Shown here in pieces: positions 34,080-42,204 of a stretch of 64,000 nucleotides of DNA. This DNA is from Streptomyces sp. CB03234. GTDB taxonomy: Bacteria; Actinomycetota; Actinomycetes; Streptomycetales; Streptomycetaceae. Position 1 is the first letter of the stretch, and every line of letters begins with the position of its first letter. The position numbers and the translations under genes were made by a program. The notes beneath the pieces were generated by a model. That model was given only the letters and a program-made list of their open reading frames with translations. It had not been told where the DNA came from and did no database searches. Location of the stretch: NCBI RefSeq assembly GCF_001905885.1, contig NZ_LIYH01000002.1, forward strand, positions 673,591 through 737,590. Direction: 5' to 3'.

Positions 34080-35027
34080 GTGAGCATCATCAGTAACGAG
34101 GCCGGGCACCGTCCGATCGGCCTCACCGCCCCGAGCGGCATCGACCGCGCGGCCCACCACCGTCTCGACGAGGCGTGGCTGGCCGCGGCATGGAGCCACC
34201 CCACGACCCGGGTCTTCGTGGTCTCCGGCGGGCAGGTCCTGATCGACGACACCCCCGACGGCCGTACCGAACTGGTCATGACCCCCGCCTTTGAAGCGCC
34301 GGTCACCGAGACCCACCGGTACTTCCTGGGCACGGACGAGGACGGCGTCCGTTACTTCGCGCTGCAGAAGGACTCCCTGCCGGGCCGCATGGACCAGTCC
34401 GCCCGGCCGGCCGGTCTGCGCGAGGCGGGGCTGCTGCTGTCCCCGCGAGACGCGGGGCTGATGGTGCACGCGGTGGCGCTGGAGAACTGGCAGCGGCTGC
34501 ACCGCTTCTGTTCCCGCTGCGGCGAGCGCACGGTGATCGCGGCCGCCGGCCACATCCGCCGCTGCCCCGCCTGTGGCGCCGAGCACTACCCGCGTACCGA
34601 CCCGGCCGTGATCATGCTGGTGACGGACGAGGAGGACCGGGCGCTGCTGGGCCGGCAGGTGCACTGGCCGGAGGGCCGCTTCTCCACGCTCGCGGGCTTC
34701 GTCGAGCCGGGCGAGTCGATCGAGCAGTCGGTGGCCCGGGAGGTCTTCGAGGAGGCCGGGGTGACGGTCGGCGAGGTCGAGTACGTCGCCAGCCAGCCGT
34801 GGCCGTTCCCGTCGAGCCTGATGCTGGGCTTCATGGCGCGGGCCACGTCGTCGGAGATCAACGTGGACGGGGACGAGATCGAGGAGGCCCGCTGGTTCTC
34901 CCGGGAAGAGCTGCGGGCCGCGTTCGAGTCCGGCGAGGTCCTTCCCCCCTACGGAATCTCGATCGCGGCCCGTCTGATCGAGCTCTGGTACGGCAAGCCG
35001 CTGCCGAAGCCCGGAAACGTGGCCTGA
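34080..35027 (+). CDS. nudC: NAD(+) diphosphatase / RNA de-NADing Nudix NudC
   Basis: This 315-aa protein has a zinc ribbon CSRCGERTVIAAAG to CPACGAEHYPR (Cys at about 145, 148, 163, 166). A Nudix domain follows with GFVEPGESIEQ and REVFEEAGV, and the NudC-specific SQPWPFPSSLM. It hydrolyses NADH/NAD to NMN(H) and AMP and can remove NAD caps from RNA. GTG 34080 was used; TTG 34068 lies directly against GGGGGAG and would add four residues. The gene sits 70 bp after the M20 peptidase and converges with mrx1, with 15 bp between the stops. The order nudC-mrx1-uvrD2 matches mycobacteria. Confidence 0.92.
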   Translation: MSIISNEAGHRPIGLTAPSGIDRAAHHRLDEAWLAAAWSHPTTRVFVVSGGQVLIDDTPDGRTELVMTPAFEAPVTETHRYFLGTDEDGVRYFALQKDSLPGRMDQSARPAGLREAGLLLSPRDAGLMVHAVALENWQRLHRFCSRCGERTVIAAAGHIRRCPACGAEHYPRTDPAVIMLVTDEEDRALLGRQVHWPEGRFSTLAGFVEPGESIEQSVAREVFEEAGVTVGEVEYVASQPWPFPSSLMLGFMARATSSEINVDGDEIEEARWFSREELRAAFESGEVLPPYGISIAARLIELWYGKPLPKPGNVA

Positions 35028-35042
35028 AGGCCCGGCCCCCGG

Positions 35043-35285
35043 TCAGACGCCGATCTTCTGCTTCACCTGGGCCAGCGAGGGGTTCGTCAGGGTCGTCCCG
35101 TCCGCGAAAAGCACGGTCGGGACAGTCTGGTTGCCCCCGTTGGCCTTCTCCACGAACGCGGCCGACTCCGGGTCCTGCTCGATGTTGATCTCGGTGTACG
35201 CGATGCCCTCACGGTCCATCTGGCTCTTCAGCCGCCGGCAGTAGCCGCACCACGTCGTGCTGTACATCGTCAGGCTGCCCTGCAT
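35043..35285 (-). CDS. mrx1: Mycoredoxin (glutaredoxin-fold, CGYC)
   Basis: This 80-aa thioredoxin-fold protein has the CGYC active site at residues 13-16 (TTWCGYCRRLKSQM), a cis-Pro segment QTVPTVLFADG, and a C-terminal helix LAQVKQKIGV. It fits mycoredoxin-1, which reduces mycothiol-protein mixed disulfides using a single Cys and mycothiol. The ATG at 35285 is preceded by AGGACG. It is transcribed against nudC and divergently from uvrD2. Its place beside uvrD2 and wblC places it in the redox-stress part of the window. Confidence 0.9.
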   Translation of the reverse strand: MQGSLTMYSTTWCGYCRRLKSQMDREGIAYTEINIEQDPESAAFVEKANGGNQTVPTVLFADGTTLTNPSLAQVKQKIGV

Positions 35286-35491
35286 CGTCCTGCGCTCCTC
35301 GGGTCGCTCGGGGGGTCAGGTGCCGTGTGGCACCAGGAGGCAGAACGTATCGGCCCGCGCCACCATTCCCGCATGAGTACGACCGCGCGTCGTACGGCTG
35401 CCACCGGCCCGACCGCGGATTAGTACGACTAAGGGACCGGCCCTGTGGACAACCGTCCCGTCCGTATCGCGCGACCTGGCAGCATGGCAGG

Positions 35492-37705
35492 GTGACAGCA
35501 GCAACGCACTCCACTCTCTTCCCGCAGGTCCCGGGCCCGAGCCAGTTCATGGCTCCGCCCGAGGACGCCGACGCGGTGCTCGACGGGCTGGACCCCGAGC
35601 AGCGCGAGGTGGCGACCGCCCTGCACGGTCCGGTGTGCGTGCTGGCGGGCGCCGGCACGGGCAAGACACGCGCGATCACCCACCGCATCGCGTACGGCGT
35701 CCGCGCGGGCATACTCCAGCCCAGCAGTGTGCTGGCCGTCACCTTCACCAACCGGGCCGCCGGCGAAATGCGCGGCCGGCTCCGGCAGCTCGGCGCGGGC
35801 GGTGTCCAGGCGCGTACGTTCCACTCGGCGGCCCTCCGCCAGCTCCAATACTTCTGGCCGAAAGCCGTCGGTGGTGAGCTGCCCCGGCTACTGGAGCGCA
35901 AGGTGCAGCTCGTCGCCGAGGCGGCCGCCCGCTGCCGCATCCGGCTCGACCGCAACGAGCTGCGGGACACCACGAGCGAGATCGAATGGGCCAAGGTCAC
36001 CCAGACCGTCCCCGCCGACTACCCGGCCGCGGTCGCCAAGGCACACCGCGACGCCCCGCGCGACCCTGCCGAAATTGGCCAGATCTATTCCATGTACGAG
36101 CAGCTCAAGCGGGACCGCGGAGCCATCGACTTCGAGGACGTCCTGCTGCTGACCGTCGGCATCCTCCAGGACCGGCACGACATCGCCGACCAGATCCGCC
36201 GCCAGTACCAGCACTTCGTGGTGGACGAGTACCAGGACGTCTCACCGCTCCAGCAGCGCCTCCTCGACCTGTGGCTCGGCGACCGCGACAGCCTGTGCGT
36301 GGTGGGCGACGCCAGCCAGACGATCTACTCCTTCACCGGCGCCACCCCCGACCACCTGCTGAACTTCCGCACCCGGCACCCGAACGCCACCGTGGTCAAA
36401 CTGGTCCGTGACTACCGCTCGACACCCCAGGTCGTGCACCTGGCCAACGGCCTGCTGGCCCAGGCCCGCGGCCGCGCCGCCGAGCACCGCCTGGAGCTGA
36501 TCTCCCAGCGGGACCCGGGCCCCGAGCCGGTCTACACCGAGTACGCGGACGAGCCTGCCGAGGCCGAAGGCACCGCCCGCCGCATCCGCGACCTGATCGC
36601 CGCGGGAGTCCCGGCCGGTGAGATCGCCGTGCTCTACCGGATCAACGCCCAGTCGGAGGTGTACGAGCAGGCCCTCGCCGACGCGGGCGTGCCCTACCAG
36701 CTGCGCGGCGCCGAGCGCTTCTTCGAGCGCGCGGAGGTACGGGAGGCGGGCATCGCGCTGCGCGGCGCCGCCCGCGCCGGGGGCAACGACTCCCTGCTGG
36801 ACGACGCCGAGGACCTGCCCTCGCAGGTGCGGGCCGTGCTGTCGACCAAGGGCTGGACCACCGAGCCGCCGGCCGGCTCGGGCGCGGTCCGCGACCGCTG
36901 GGAGTCCCTGGCCGCGCTGGTCCGCCTCGCCGAGGACTTCGCCCGCGCGCGGCCCGGGGCGACTCTCGGGGACCTGGTCGCGGAGCTCGACGAGCGCGCC
37001 GCCGCCCAGCACGCCCCCACGGTCCAGGGCGTGACCCTCGCCTCGCTGCACTCGGCGAAGGGCCTGGAATGGGACGCGGTGTTCCTGGTCGGACTCACCG
37101 AGGGCATGATGCCGATCACCTACGCCAAGACCGATGAGCAGGTCGAGGAGGAACGCCGCCTGCTGTACGTGGGCGTCACCCGCGCCCGGCTCCACCTCTC
37201 TCTGTCCTGGGCGCTCGCCCGCTCCCCGGGTGGCCGCGCCTCGCGCCGCCCCACCCGGTTCCTGACCGGGCTGCGCCCCGGCTCCACCGCACCGGGGACC
37301 CGCACCGCGGGCGGCGGTGCCGGTATCGAGCGGGGCGGCGGCACGGCGGGCGGCGCGCGGCGAGGGCGCCGGGGACCGGTGCGGTGCCGGGTGTGCGGCG
37401 CGACGCTCACCGACGCGGGCGAGATGAAGCTGATGCGCTGCGAGGACTGCCCGTCGGACATGGACGAGGCCCTGTACGAGCGGCTGCGGGAGTGGCGCTC
37501 GGAGCAGGCCAGGAAGCTGGGTCAGCCCCCGTACTGCGTCTTCACCGACAAGACCCTGATGGCGATCGCCGAGGCCGTTCCCTCCACGGACGGTGAGCTG
37601 GCCCGCATCTCCGGTGTCGGCGCCCGCAAGCTCGACCGCTTCGGAGTCGATGTCCTGGCCATCTGCGCAGGTCAGGAGCGCAGGGAGGGAGACGAGGAGG
37701 AGTGA
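35492..37705 (+). CDS. uvrD2: UvrD2 helicase with tetracysteine and HRDC domains
   Basis: This 737-aa SF1A helicase has Walker A AGAGTGKTRA (about 52-61), TFTNRAAGEMRGRL, VVDEYQDVSP, GDASQTIYSFTG, LHSAKGLEWDAVFLVGL and GVTRARLHLSL. A zinc-type tetracysteine module follows (CRVCGATLTDAGEM and CEDC, about 630-655). A C-terminal HRDC domain (LMAIAEAVPSTDGELARISGVG) completes the pattern described for mycobacterial UvrD2. It unwinds DNA in repair. GTG 35492 starts VTAATHSTLF. It ends 24 bp before the wblC promoter region, and its 3' end may overlap regulatory DNA. Confidence 0.92.
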   Translation: MTAATHSTLFPQVPGPSQFMAPPEDADAVLDGLDPEQREVATALHGPVCVLAGAGTGKTRAITHRIAYGVRAGILQPSSVLAVTFTNRAAGEMRGRLRQLGAGGVQARTFHSAALRQLQYFWPKAVGGELPRLLERKVQLVAEAAARCRIRLDRNELRDTTSEIEWAKVTQTVPADYPAAVAKAHRDAPRDPAEIGQIYSMYEQLKRDRGAIDFEDVLLLTVGILQDRHDIADQIRRQYQHFVVDEYQDVSPLQQRLLDLWLGDRDSLCVVGDASQTIYSFTGATPDHLLNFRTRHPNATVVKLVRDYRSTPQVVHLANGLLAQARGRAAEHRLELISQRDPGPEPVYTEYADEPAEAEGTARRIRDLIAAGVPAGEIAVLYRINAQSEVYEQALADAGVPYQLRGAERFFERAEVREAGIALRGAARAGGNDSLLDDAEDLPSQVRAVLSTKGWTTEPPAGSGAVRDRWESLAALVRLAEDFARARPGATLGDLVAELDERAAAQHAPTVQGVTLASLHSAKGLEWDAVFLVGLTEGMMPITYAKTDEQVEEERRLLYVGVTRARLHLSLSWALARSPGGRASRRPTRFLTGLRPGSTAPGTRTAGGGAGIERGGGTAGGARRGRRGPVRCRVCGATLTDAGEMKLMRCEDCPSDMDEALYERLREWRSEQARKLGQPPYCVFTDKTLMAIAEAVPSTDGELARISGVGARKLDRFGVDVLAICAGQERREGDEEE

Positions 37706-37728
37706 TCCAAACTCGTCGGAAAAATAGT

Positions 37729-37758
37729 TTGCGCCTGCCCCGTCAAGCCCCATAGGTT
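37729..37758 (+). promoter_or_regulatory. Putative WblC-dependent wblC promoter
   Basis: TTGCGC (37729-37734) and TAGGTT (37753-37758) are separated by 18 nt, and an A/T-rich block, GGAAAAATAG, lies immediately upstream of the -35. This is the arrangement described for WhiB7/WblC-activated SigA promoters, including their own. The transcript would start near 37765, giving a leader of about 615 nt before wblC. Confidence 0.6.
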
Positions 37759-37875
37759 CTTAACCACGGAAACAGCGGCTTCTCCGAAGCCCTGGCTTCG
37801 TGCTGTACTTATCCGAATACGCGCGGGACCGGTTGCGGCCGATCCCCCTTGAGACGCCGAGAGGAGGCGATTCCA

Positions 37876-38211
37876 GTGATCAGCATCAACACCAGCTTCA
37901 TCAGCACCACCGCCAAAATGACCGATCGCTCGGTCGTCTCCGCCTGCCCGCTCGGCCTCTCCGGTTCGGCGTTCATTGGCACTGGTATGTCCGGCTTCGC
38001 GGCCGTGCGTCCTGCCACCCTCCTCGCGGTTCTTCCCGTCCGGGAGCGCCGCAATGAGCGACCGACCAAGGCACTGGAAGCAGGAGTAGCAGCAGGCGAG
38101 GCCAAGGCCTATGCCTTTGCGGCGACCGGTGCCGAAACCAAGACGCAGACGCAGCAGCACCACACGATGTGGGCCTTCCGTGGGCTCGAACCCTGGAGTG
38201 ATCCAGCCTGA
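37876..38211 (+). CDS. wblC leader upstream ORF
   Basis: A GTG at 37876 is preceded by GAGGAGG at 8-nt spacing, the strongest ribosome-binding site in the region. It opens 111 codons (VISINTSFISTTAKMTDRS to LEPWSDPA) ending at TGA 38209-38211. The stop lies within a perfect 19-bp palindrome just before the terminator hairpin, as expected for ribosome-controlled attenuation. Third-position G+C is lower than in normal genes, particularly after codon 55. The translated product may thus be secondary to the act of translation. A shorter internal ORF start (such as ATG 37918) is possible. Confidence 0.55.
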   Translation: MISINTSFISTTAKMTDRSVVSACPLGLSGSAFIGTGMSGFAAVRPATLLAVLPVRERRNERPTKALEAGVAAGEAKAYAFAATGAETKTQTQQHHTMWAFRGLEPWSDPA

Positions 38212-38277
38212 TCCAGGATCAGGCCGGCGCCTTCAGGGCCGCGGAACCCCACCCGGGATCCGCGGCCCTTCTGTTTT
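38206..38277 (+). promoter_or_regulatory. wblC attenuator (palindrome plus intrinsic terminator)
   Basis: GCCTGATCC-A-GGATCAGGC (38206-38224) is a perfect palindrome containing the upstream ORF stop. It is followed by an 11-bp terminator stem (38235-38245 with 38259-38269, 13-nt loop) and TTCTGTTTT. CCTGGA at 38192-38197 can instead pair with TCCAGG at 38212-38217, offering alternative folds. For wblC/whiB7, ribosome stalling on the leader by translation inhibitors is known to relieve such termination. I infer the same here. Confidence 0.7.
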
Positions 38278-38380
38278 CCCTCATGAGGGAGACGGAGCGA
38301 AGGGGCCTCGGGACGACGCAGTACCCGGTACCAGCCCACCGGCCAACAGGCCGGACCGACCAGACGAGGAAAACGACACC

Positions 38381-38749
38381 GTGCAACTCGAAGCGCACGC
38401 CCCGTCCGTACCGCCTTCCGAAACGATCCCCCCGCCCGGTCTCACGGAGGACCCCACCTTGACCCCCCTCACCGCGCTCACCGCGCTCGACGACGCCATC
38501 GAGAACCTCGGCGTACCCGTCCCGTGCCGTTCCTACGACCCGGAGGTCTTCTTCGCCGAGTCGCCGGCCGACGTCGAGTACGCCAAGTCGCTCTGCCGCA
38601 CCTGCCCGCTCATGGAGGCCTGCCTCGCGGGTGCCAAGGAGCGGCGCGAGCCGTGGGGCGTCTGGGGCGGCGAGCTGTTCGTCCAGGGCGTGGTCGTCGC
38701 CCGGAAGCGGCCCCGTGGCCGCCCGCGCAAGAACCCGGTCACGGCATGA
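38381..38749 (+). CDS. wblC: WblC (WhiB7) transcriptional regulator
   Basis: This 122-aa WhiB-like protein has four Fe-S cysteines: VPCRSYDPEVFF, then SLCRTCPLMEACL. The turn GVWGGELF follows, and the C-terminal RPRGRPRKNP is an AT-hook found in WblC/WhiB7 and not in other Wbl proteins. It binds the SigA region-4 surface and activates promoters with A/T-rich DNA upstream of the -35, turning on intrinsic resistance to ribosome-targeting drugs and redox genes. GTG 38381 has GAGGAAA eight bases upstream. Expression is likely set by the self-activated promoter and the leader attenuator. The next gene overlaps it by 4 bp (ATGA). Confidence 0.93.
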   Translation: MQLEAHAPSVPPSETIPPPGLTEDPTLTPLTALTALDDAIENLGVPVPCRSYDPEVFFAESPADVEYAKSLCRTCPLMEACLAGAKERREPWGVWGGELFVQGVVVARKRPRGRPRKNPVTA

Positions 38750-39081
38750 CCGCCATCGCGATGCGCACCGGAACCATCGACCGCCCCCTCACGCACGATC
38801 CCCAGAAGCAGGCCCCGATGACCTCTTCCACCAGCGAGCCGTCCGGCTCCGCGACCCCAGACGTCACCACCATCGGCGCGAACGCCTCGCGTCAGAACAG
38901 GAACCGTGAGATGCAACTCATCCAAGAAGCCCTGGCTCGTGCCCATATGCACGACCGCATGCGGGAAGCCGACGCGGAACGCCAGGCCCTGCGCCTGGTC
39001 GCCGCCCGGCGCATGCAGCGCCGCGCCGAGCGCGTGTCCCTGCGTGCCCGCCGCGCGCTGGCCATGGCCCTCATGCACTAG
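38746..39081 (+). CDS. Basic helical hypothetical protein coupled to wblC
   Basis: This 111-aa protein starts at ATG 38746, overlapping the wblC stop (ATGA). An alternative ATG at 38818 (MTSSTSEPSGSATP) would give 87 aa. The C-terminal half is a long amphipathic basic helix rich in Arg/Ala/Met (RNREMQLIQEALARAHMHDR, AARRMQRRAERVSLRARR). It has no known domain. Coupling to wblC suggests co-expression after antibiotic stress. The family seems restricted to Streptomyces relatives, which is recollection only. Confidence 0.65.
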   Translation: MTAIAMRTGTIDRPLTHDPQKQAPMTSSTSEPSGSATPDVTTIGANASRQNRNREMQLIQEALARAHMHDRMREADAERQALRLVAARRMQRRAERVSLRARRALAMALMH

Positions 39082-39105
39082 TGCCATAGGCACTGATCGA
39101 CACAC

Positions 39106-39133
39106 GGGGACCGGTCGTTCACGTCCGGTCCCC
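39106..39133 (+). terminator. Hairpin after wblC operon
   Basis: GGGGACCGG (39106-39114) and CCGGTCCCC (39125-39133) form a perfect 9-bp stem with a 10-nt loop, 24 bp past the last stop. Confidence 0.6.
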
Positions 39134-39183
39134 GCGGTGCGTTGCGCGCGGCCCGAGCCGCCCGGCGGAGTTATCGTCTCGTA

Positions 39184-39381
39184 GTGAACGAGCGGACTTC
39201 TCCCCCCGCGCAGCCGGGCGCGCAGAGCGTGGTGTGCTCCCGCTGCGGCGCGACCGCCGACAGTCTCCCGGTGACCTGGACCTGTTCCGTGGAGAACGGC
39301 AGCCGCCTCTACTTCTGCGACGACTGCGCCCGGGCCCACCTCAGAGCCATCGAGAGCAGACTCGACTCCGCTTGGTGGTGA
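39184..39381 (+). CDS. Small zinc-ribbon protein
   Basis: This 65-aa protein carries two CxxC knuckles, VCSRCGATAD and YFCDDCARAH, spaced about 25 residues apart. The sequence between them (PVTWTCSVENGSR) is consistent with a zinc ribbon. GTG 39184 was used; only a weak ribosome-binding site precedes it. The function is unknown. It follows the wblC operon hairpin and converges on the ABC1 kinase gene. Confidence 0.7.
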   Translation: MNERTSPPAQPGAQSVVCSRCGATADSLPVTWTCSVENGSRLYFCDDCARAHLRAIESRLDSAWW

Positions 39382-39384
39382 CGC

Positions 39385-39410
39385 TTCCCCGGCCCGCCCG
39401 GGCCGGGGAA
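39385..39410. terminator. Bidirectional hairpin terminator
   Basis: TTCCCCGGCCCG (39385-39396) pairs perfectly with CGGGCCGGGGAA (39399-39410), leaving a tight loop. It lies between the convergent zinc-ribbon and ABC1-kinase genes. Confidence 0.75.
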
Positions 39411-39426
39411 ACTCCAGCAGCCCCGG

Positions 39427-40803
39427 TCAGGCGTGCGCCTCCGCCGGGGCCGGATCCTCGTCGCCCTCCGGCAGGAAACCGGGCAGCCACGACTCGAGTT
39501 CGTCCCGCAGCCGCACCGTCGCGTTCAGCTGGCACAGCACCCCGATCGTGCTCAGCGTCACCCGGTGGATCAGCAGGTACGAGGGCGGCAGATTGAGCTG
39601 CTTGCCCAACTGGTGTGCGGGGGAACGGATATCGGCGATGCGTGCGGCCTGGCTGCGGATCCAGCCACGGGTGAAGGTGAACTCGTCGGCCTCCGCCGGC
39701 TCGATGATCGGCAGCAGGTACTCCAGCACCGCGTCCGGGTCGAGATCGATGGTCTCCTTGACGAACCCCTCCTCGCGGAGCAGTTCGTACACCCGGTCCG
39801 CGTTACCCTCCAGGGTCATCCGCAGACACGCCCCGATGGTCTCGGGCAGACCGCCCGGCAGCCGGTCCACGGTGCCGAAGTCCAGTACACCGAGCCGCCA
39901 GCCCTCCACAGCGTCCCCGTCGCCTCCGTCCGGCAGCAGCCGGAAGTTCCCCGGGTGCGGGTCCGCGTGCAGCAGCCCCGTCCGGGCAGGCCCCGAGAAC
40001 AGGAACCGTGCCAGCAACTGCCCGGCCCGGTCCCGCTGCTCCGGCGTACCGTCCGCGATGATCTCCGCCAGGGGTATCCCGTCGATCCACTCGGTCACCA
40101 GCACCTGGTCGGACTGGTGGACCACATCCGGCACCACCACATCCGGATCGTCCAGGAACTCCTCGGCGTGCTCCCGCTGGGCCTGCGCCTCCAGGCCGTA
40201 GTCCAGCTCCTCCGACACCCGGTCCCGGAGTTCCGTGATCAACGGCTTGATGTCCATGCCCGGGATCAGCGGCCCCAGCAGCCGGGCGAACCGGCTCAGC
40301 TGAGCCAGGTCCGACAACAGCGCCTCACCCGCACCCGGGTACTGCACCTTCACCGCGACCTCGCGCCCGTCGTGCCACACGGCCCGGTGCACCTGGCCGA
40401 TCGAAGCGGCCGCCGACGGCTTGTCCTCGAACTCCAGGAACAGCTCCCGCCATTGTCCGCCCAGCCGCTGCTCCAGTACCGAGTGGACCGTACGGGTCGG
40501 CATCGGCGGAGCCGCTTCCTGGAGCCTGGTCAGTGCCGCCCGGTAGGGACCCGCCATCTCCTCCGGAAGCGCCGACTCGAAGACGGACAGCGCCTGCCCG
40601 AACTTCATCGCGCCGCCCTTGAGCTCACCGAGGACCTTGAACAGCTGGTCTGCCGTGCGCTGTTGCAGCTCACGGGCCACGATCTCCGCGGACTTGCCCC
40701 CGATCCGCTTGCCCAGCCCCCATGTGGCCCGGCCGGCGAAGCCCAGAGGCAACGCGGCCAACTTGGCGGTACGGGTTACCGCCTTCCGGGGAAGATCAGA
40801 CAT
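39427..40803 (-). CDS. ABC1/AarF-family atypical kinase
   Basis: This 458-aa ABC1 (UbiB-like) protein has the KxGQ signature KFGQALSVFES (about residue 68) and an Ala-rich loop AAASIGQVHRAVW. It also has Lys of VAVKVQYPG, catalytic loop LLHADPHPGNF and DFG in LGVLDFGTVDR. ATG 40803 has GGAGGGG five bases upstream. UbiB-type proteins are membrane-associated ATPases in quinone synthesis. In mycobacteria the homologue beside whiB7 is linked to antibiotic tolerance, so a role in the WblC stress response is a fair guess. The upstream E1-like gene on the same strand is 64 bp away. Confidence 0.9.
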   Translation of the reverse strand: MSDLPRKAVTRTAKLAALPLGFAGRATWGLGKRIGGKSAEIVARELQQRTADQLFKVLGELKGGAMKFGQALSVFESALPEEMAGPYRAALTRLQEAAPPMPTRTVHSVLEQRLGGQWRELFLEFEDKPSAAASIGQVHRAVWHDGREVAVKVQYPGAGEALLSDLAQLSRFARLLGPLIPGMDIKPLITELRDRVSEELDYGLEAQAQREHAEEFLDDPDVVVPDVVHQSDQVLVTEWIDGIPLAEIIADGTPEQRDRAGQLLARFLFSGPARTGLLHADPHPGNFRLLPDGGDGDAVEGWRLGVLDFGTVDRLPGGLPETIGACLRMTLEGNADRVYELLREEGFVKETIDLDPDAVLEYLLPIIEPAEADEFTFTRGWIRSQAARIADIRSPAHQLGKQLNLPPSYLLIHRVTLSTIGVLCQLNATVRLRDELESWLPGFLPEGDEDPAPAEAHA

Positions 40804-40867
40804 GCGCCCCTCCAAATCCCAGACTGCCGTGCCGCGTTTGCCCTCGTCGTCGCTGTGCCGACCGCGG

Positions 40868-42013
40868 TTACCCAGCCATTGTGTCCTGCCCGCTCCCGGG
40901 CCCCGAGGCACGCACCCCCTGTCCGCGCCCGGCCGCCCTGCAGGAGCATGCGACATGAGGCCACATCCGCTCCGAGCGCCACTCCAGCAAGGGCAGGGAA
41001 GCCTCCCACCGGGCGCCCGTGCTCGCCGGCAGCTCCCCGTCCAGAAAGGACAGCGCGTGCGCCGCCGCGAGACCCGCCACCGCGGCCGCGAGTCCCAGAT
41101 CACACCCGGGCACCTTGCTCTGCCGTCCCGAACGCCACTGCGCCAGCATCCTCGGCCACACCGGGTCCCGGTCCGACCGCTCCAGCTCCACGCACCCCGC
41201 GCAGGCCGTGCCGCCCGGCAGCACCAGCGGGCCCACCACACCCGTCGCCTCGATCACCCCCACGTACAGATGAGGGGTGCCGGTGGCCACCCAGTCGTCG
41301 GCGGGCACCGGATCTGGGGCGAACGCCGCCAGGCCGTCCCGCGGGGCGACCACGACCAGCGAGAGCCCGGGCTCCGACCCCGCCTCCCTCCCCGCCCGCT
41401 CCGCCCGCGGCACCCGGCCGCCCGGCGCCGACCGCCCCACCAGCCGCCGGGCCGCCGCGTCGCGCCGCTCACCGACCGCCTCCGCCGGCAGCCCGCCGGG
41501 CGCCACGTCCCACGGCTCCACCCGCTCGCCGTCCAGCACCTCCACCCTGCCCACCCCCGAGGCCGACAGCAGCGCCGCGACGCTCGCCCCCACCCGCCCA
41601 GCGCCCCTCACCTGCACCCGCATGCTCCGCCGGGCCGCCAGCCGCCGGGTCGCCCCACCCGGTTCCCGGTGGACGACGGAGAGTGACGCCAGGTCGGCGC
41701 GCAGCCGGTCGAGTGCGCCGTCCTCCCGTCGCAACGCATCGGCTGCCGGGTCGGCGGCCGTCGCGTCGTCGAGCAGCCCCGCCTCCGCCAGCCGGTCCAG
41801 CAGCGCCTCCAGCCGCCCGTCCGGCAGCCCCAGTCCCCGCGCCTCCTCGCGCAGCAGCTCCAGCCCGCGCGTCCCGTCCAGCAGCGTGAGCAGACTGCCC
41901 GTCGTGGTGTCCACCGGGCCGAGCACCACCGCATGCGCCGGCGCCGCCCCGAACTGCACGAACTGCAGATTCCGCCAGGCACGCCGCAGTGCGGGCTTCA
42001 CCATCGGATGCAT
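40868..42013 (-). CDS. E1/ThiF-like protein with RRE-like N-terminal domain
   Basis: The first 90 or so residues of this 381-aa protein resemble the winged-helix RRE/peptide-clamp fold seen in TOMM partner proteins (VVLGPVDTTTGSLLTLLDG, LEALLDRLAEAGLLDD). A Rossmann E1-like domain follows with RGAGRVGASVAALLSASGVG and VEVLDGERV. CxxC (TACAGCVEL) and a C-terminal ACSC could bind zinc. The catalytic NLNRQ-type segment of active E1 enzymes is replaced by PWDVAPGG, so adenylation is doubtful. ATG 42013 has GGGGGG six bases upstream. No precursor peptide or cyclodehydratase gene is nearby. Confidence 0.7.
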   Translation of the reverse strand: MHPMVKPALRRAWRNLQFVQFGAAPAHAVVLGPVDTTTGSLLTLLDGTRGLELLREEARGLGLPDGRLEALLDRLAEAGLLDDATAADPAADALRREDGALDRLRADLASLSVVHREPGGATRRLAARRSMRVQVRGAGRVGASVAALLSASGVGRVEVLDGERVEPWDVAPGGLPAEAVGERRDAAARRLVGRSAPGGRVPRAERAGREAGSEPGLSLVVVAPRDGLAAFAPDPVPADDWVATGTPHLYVGVIEATGVVGPLVLPGGTACAGCVELERSDRDPVWPRMLAQWRSGRQSKVPGCDLGLAAAVAGLAAAHALSFLDGELPASTGARWEASLPLLEWRSERMWPHVACSCRAAGRGQGVRASGPGSGQDTMAG

Positions 42014-42204
42014 ATCCGCCCCCCGTGTTCGCCGATCCTCGTCGATGTCCCCGGCGTCAGAATGCCCGGCGCCGACGGCAGCCGCGGAAAGTTGTCCACA
42101 GGGCGGGGGTATTAGTCGTTCAAATGGTGCAGGCTGTGGATGGATCAGGCCCGAACCGTTCCGGAGGCGGGACTTCCTCCGCTGACAGCGGGTAACGTCG
42201 GGGC

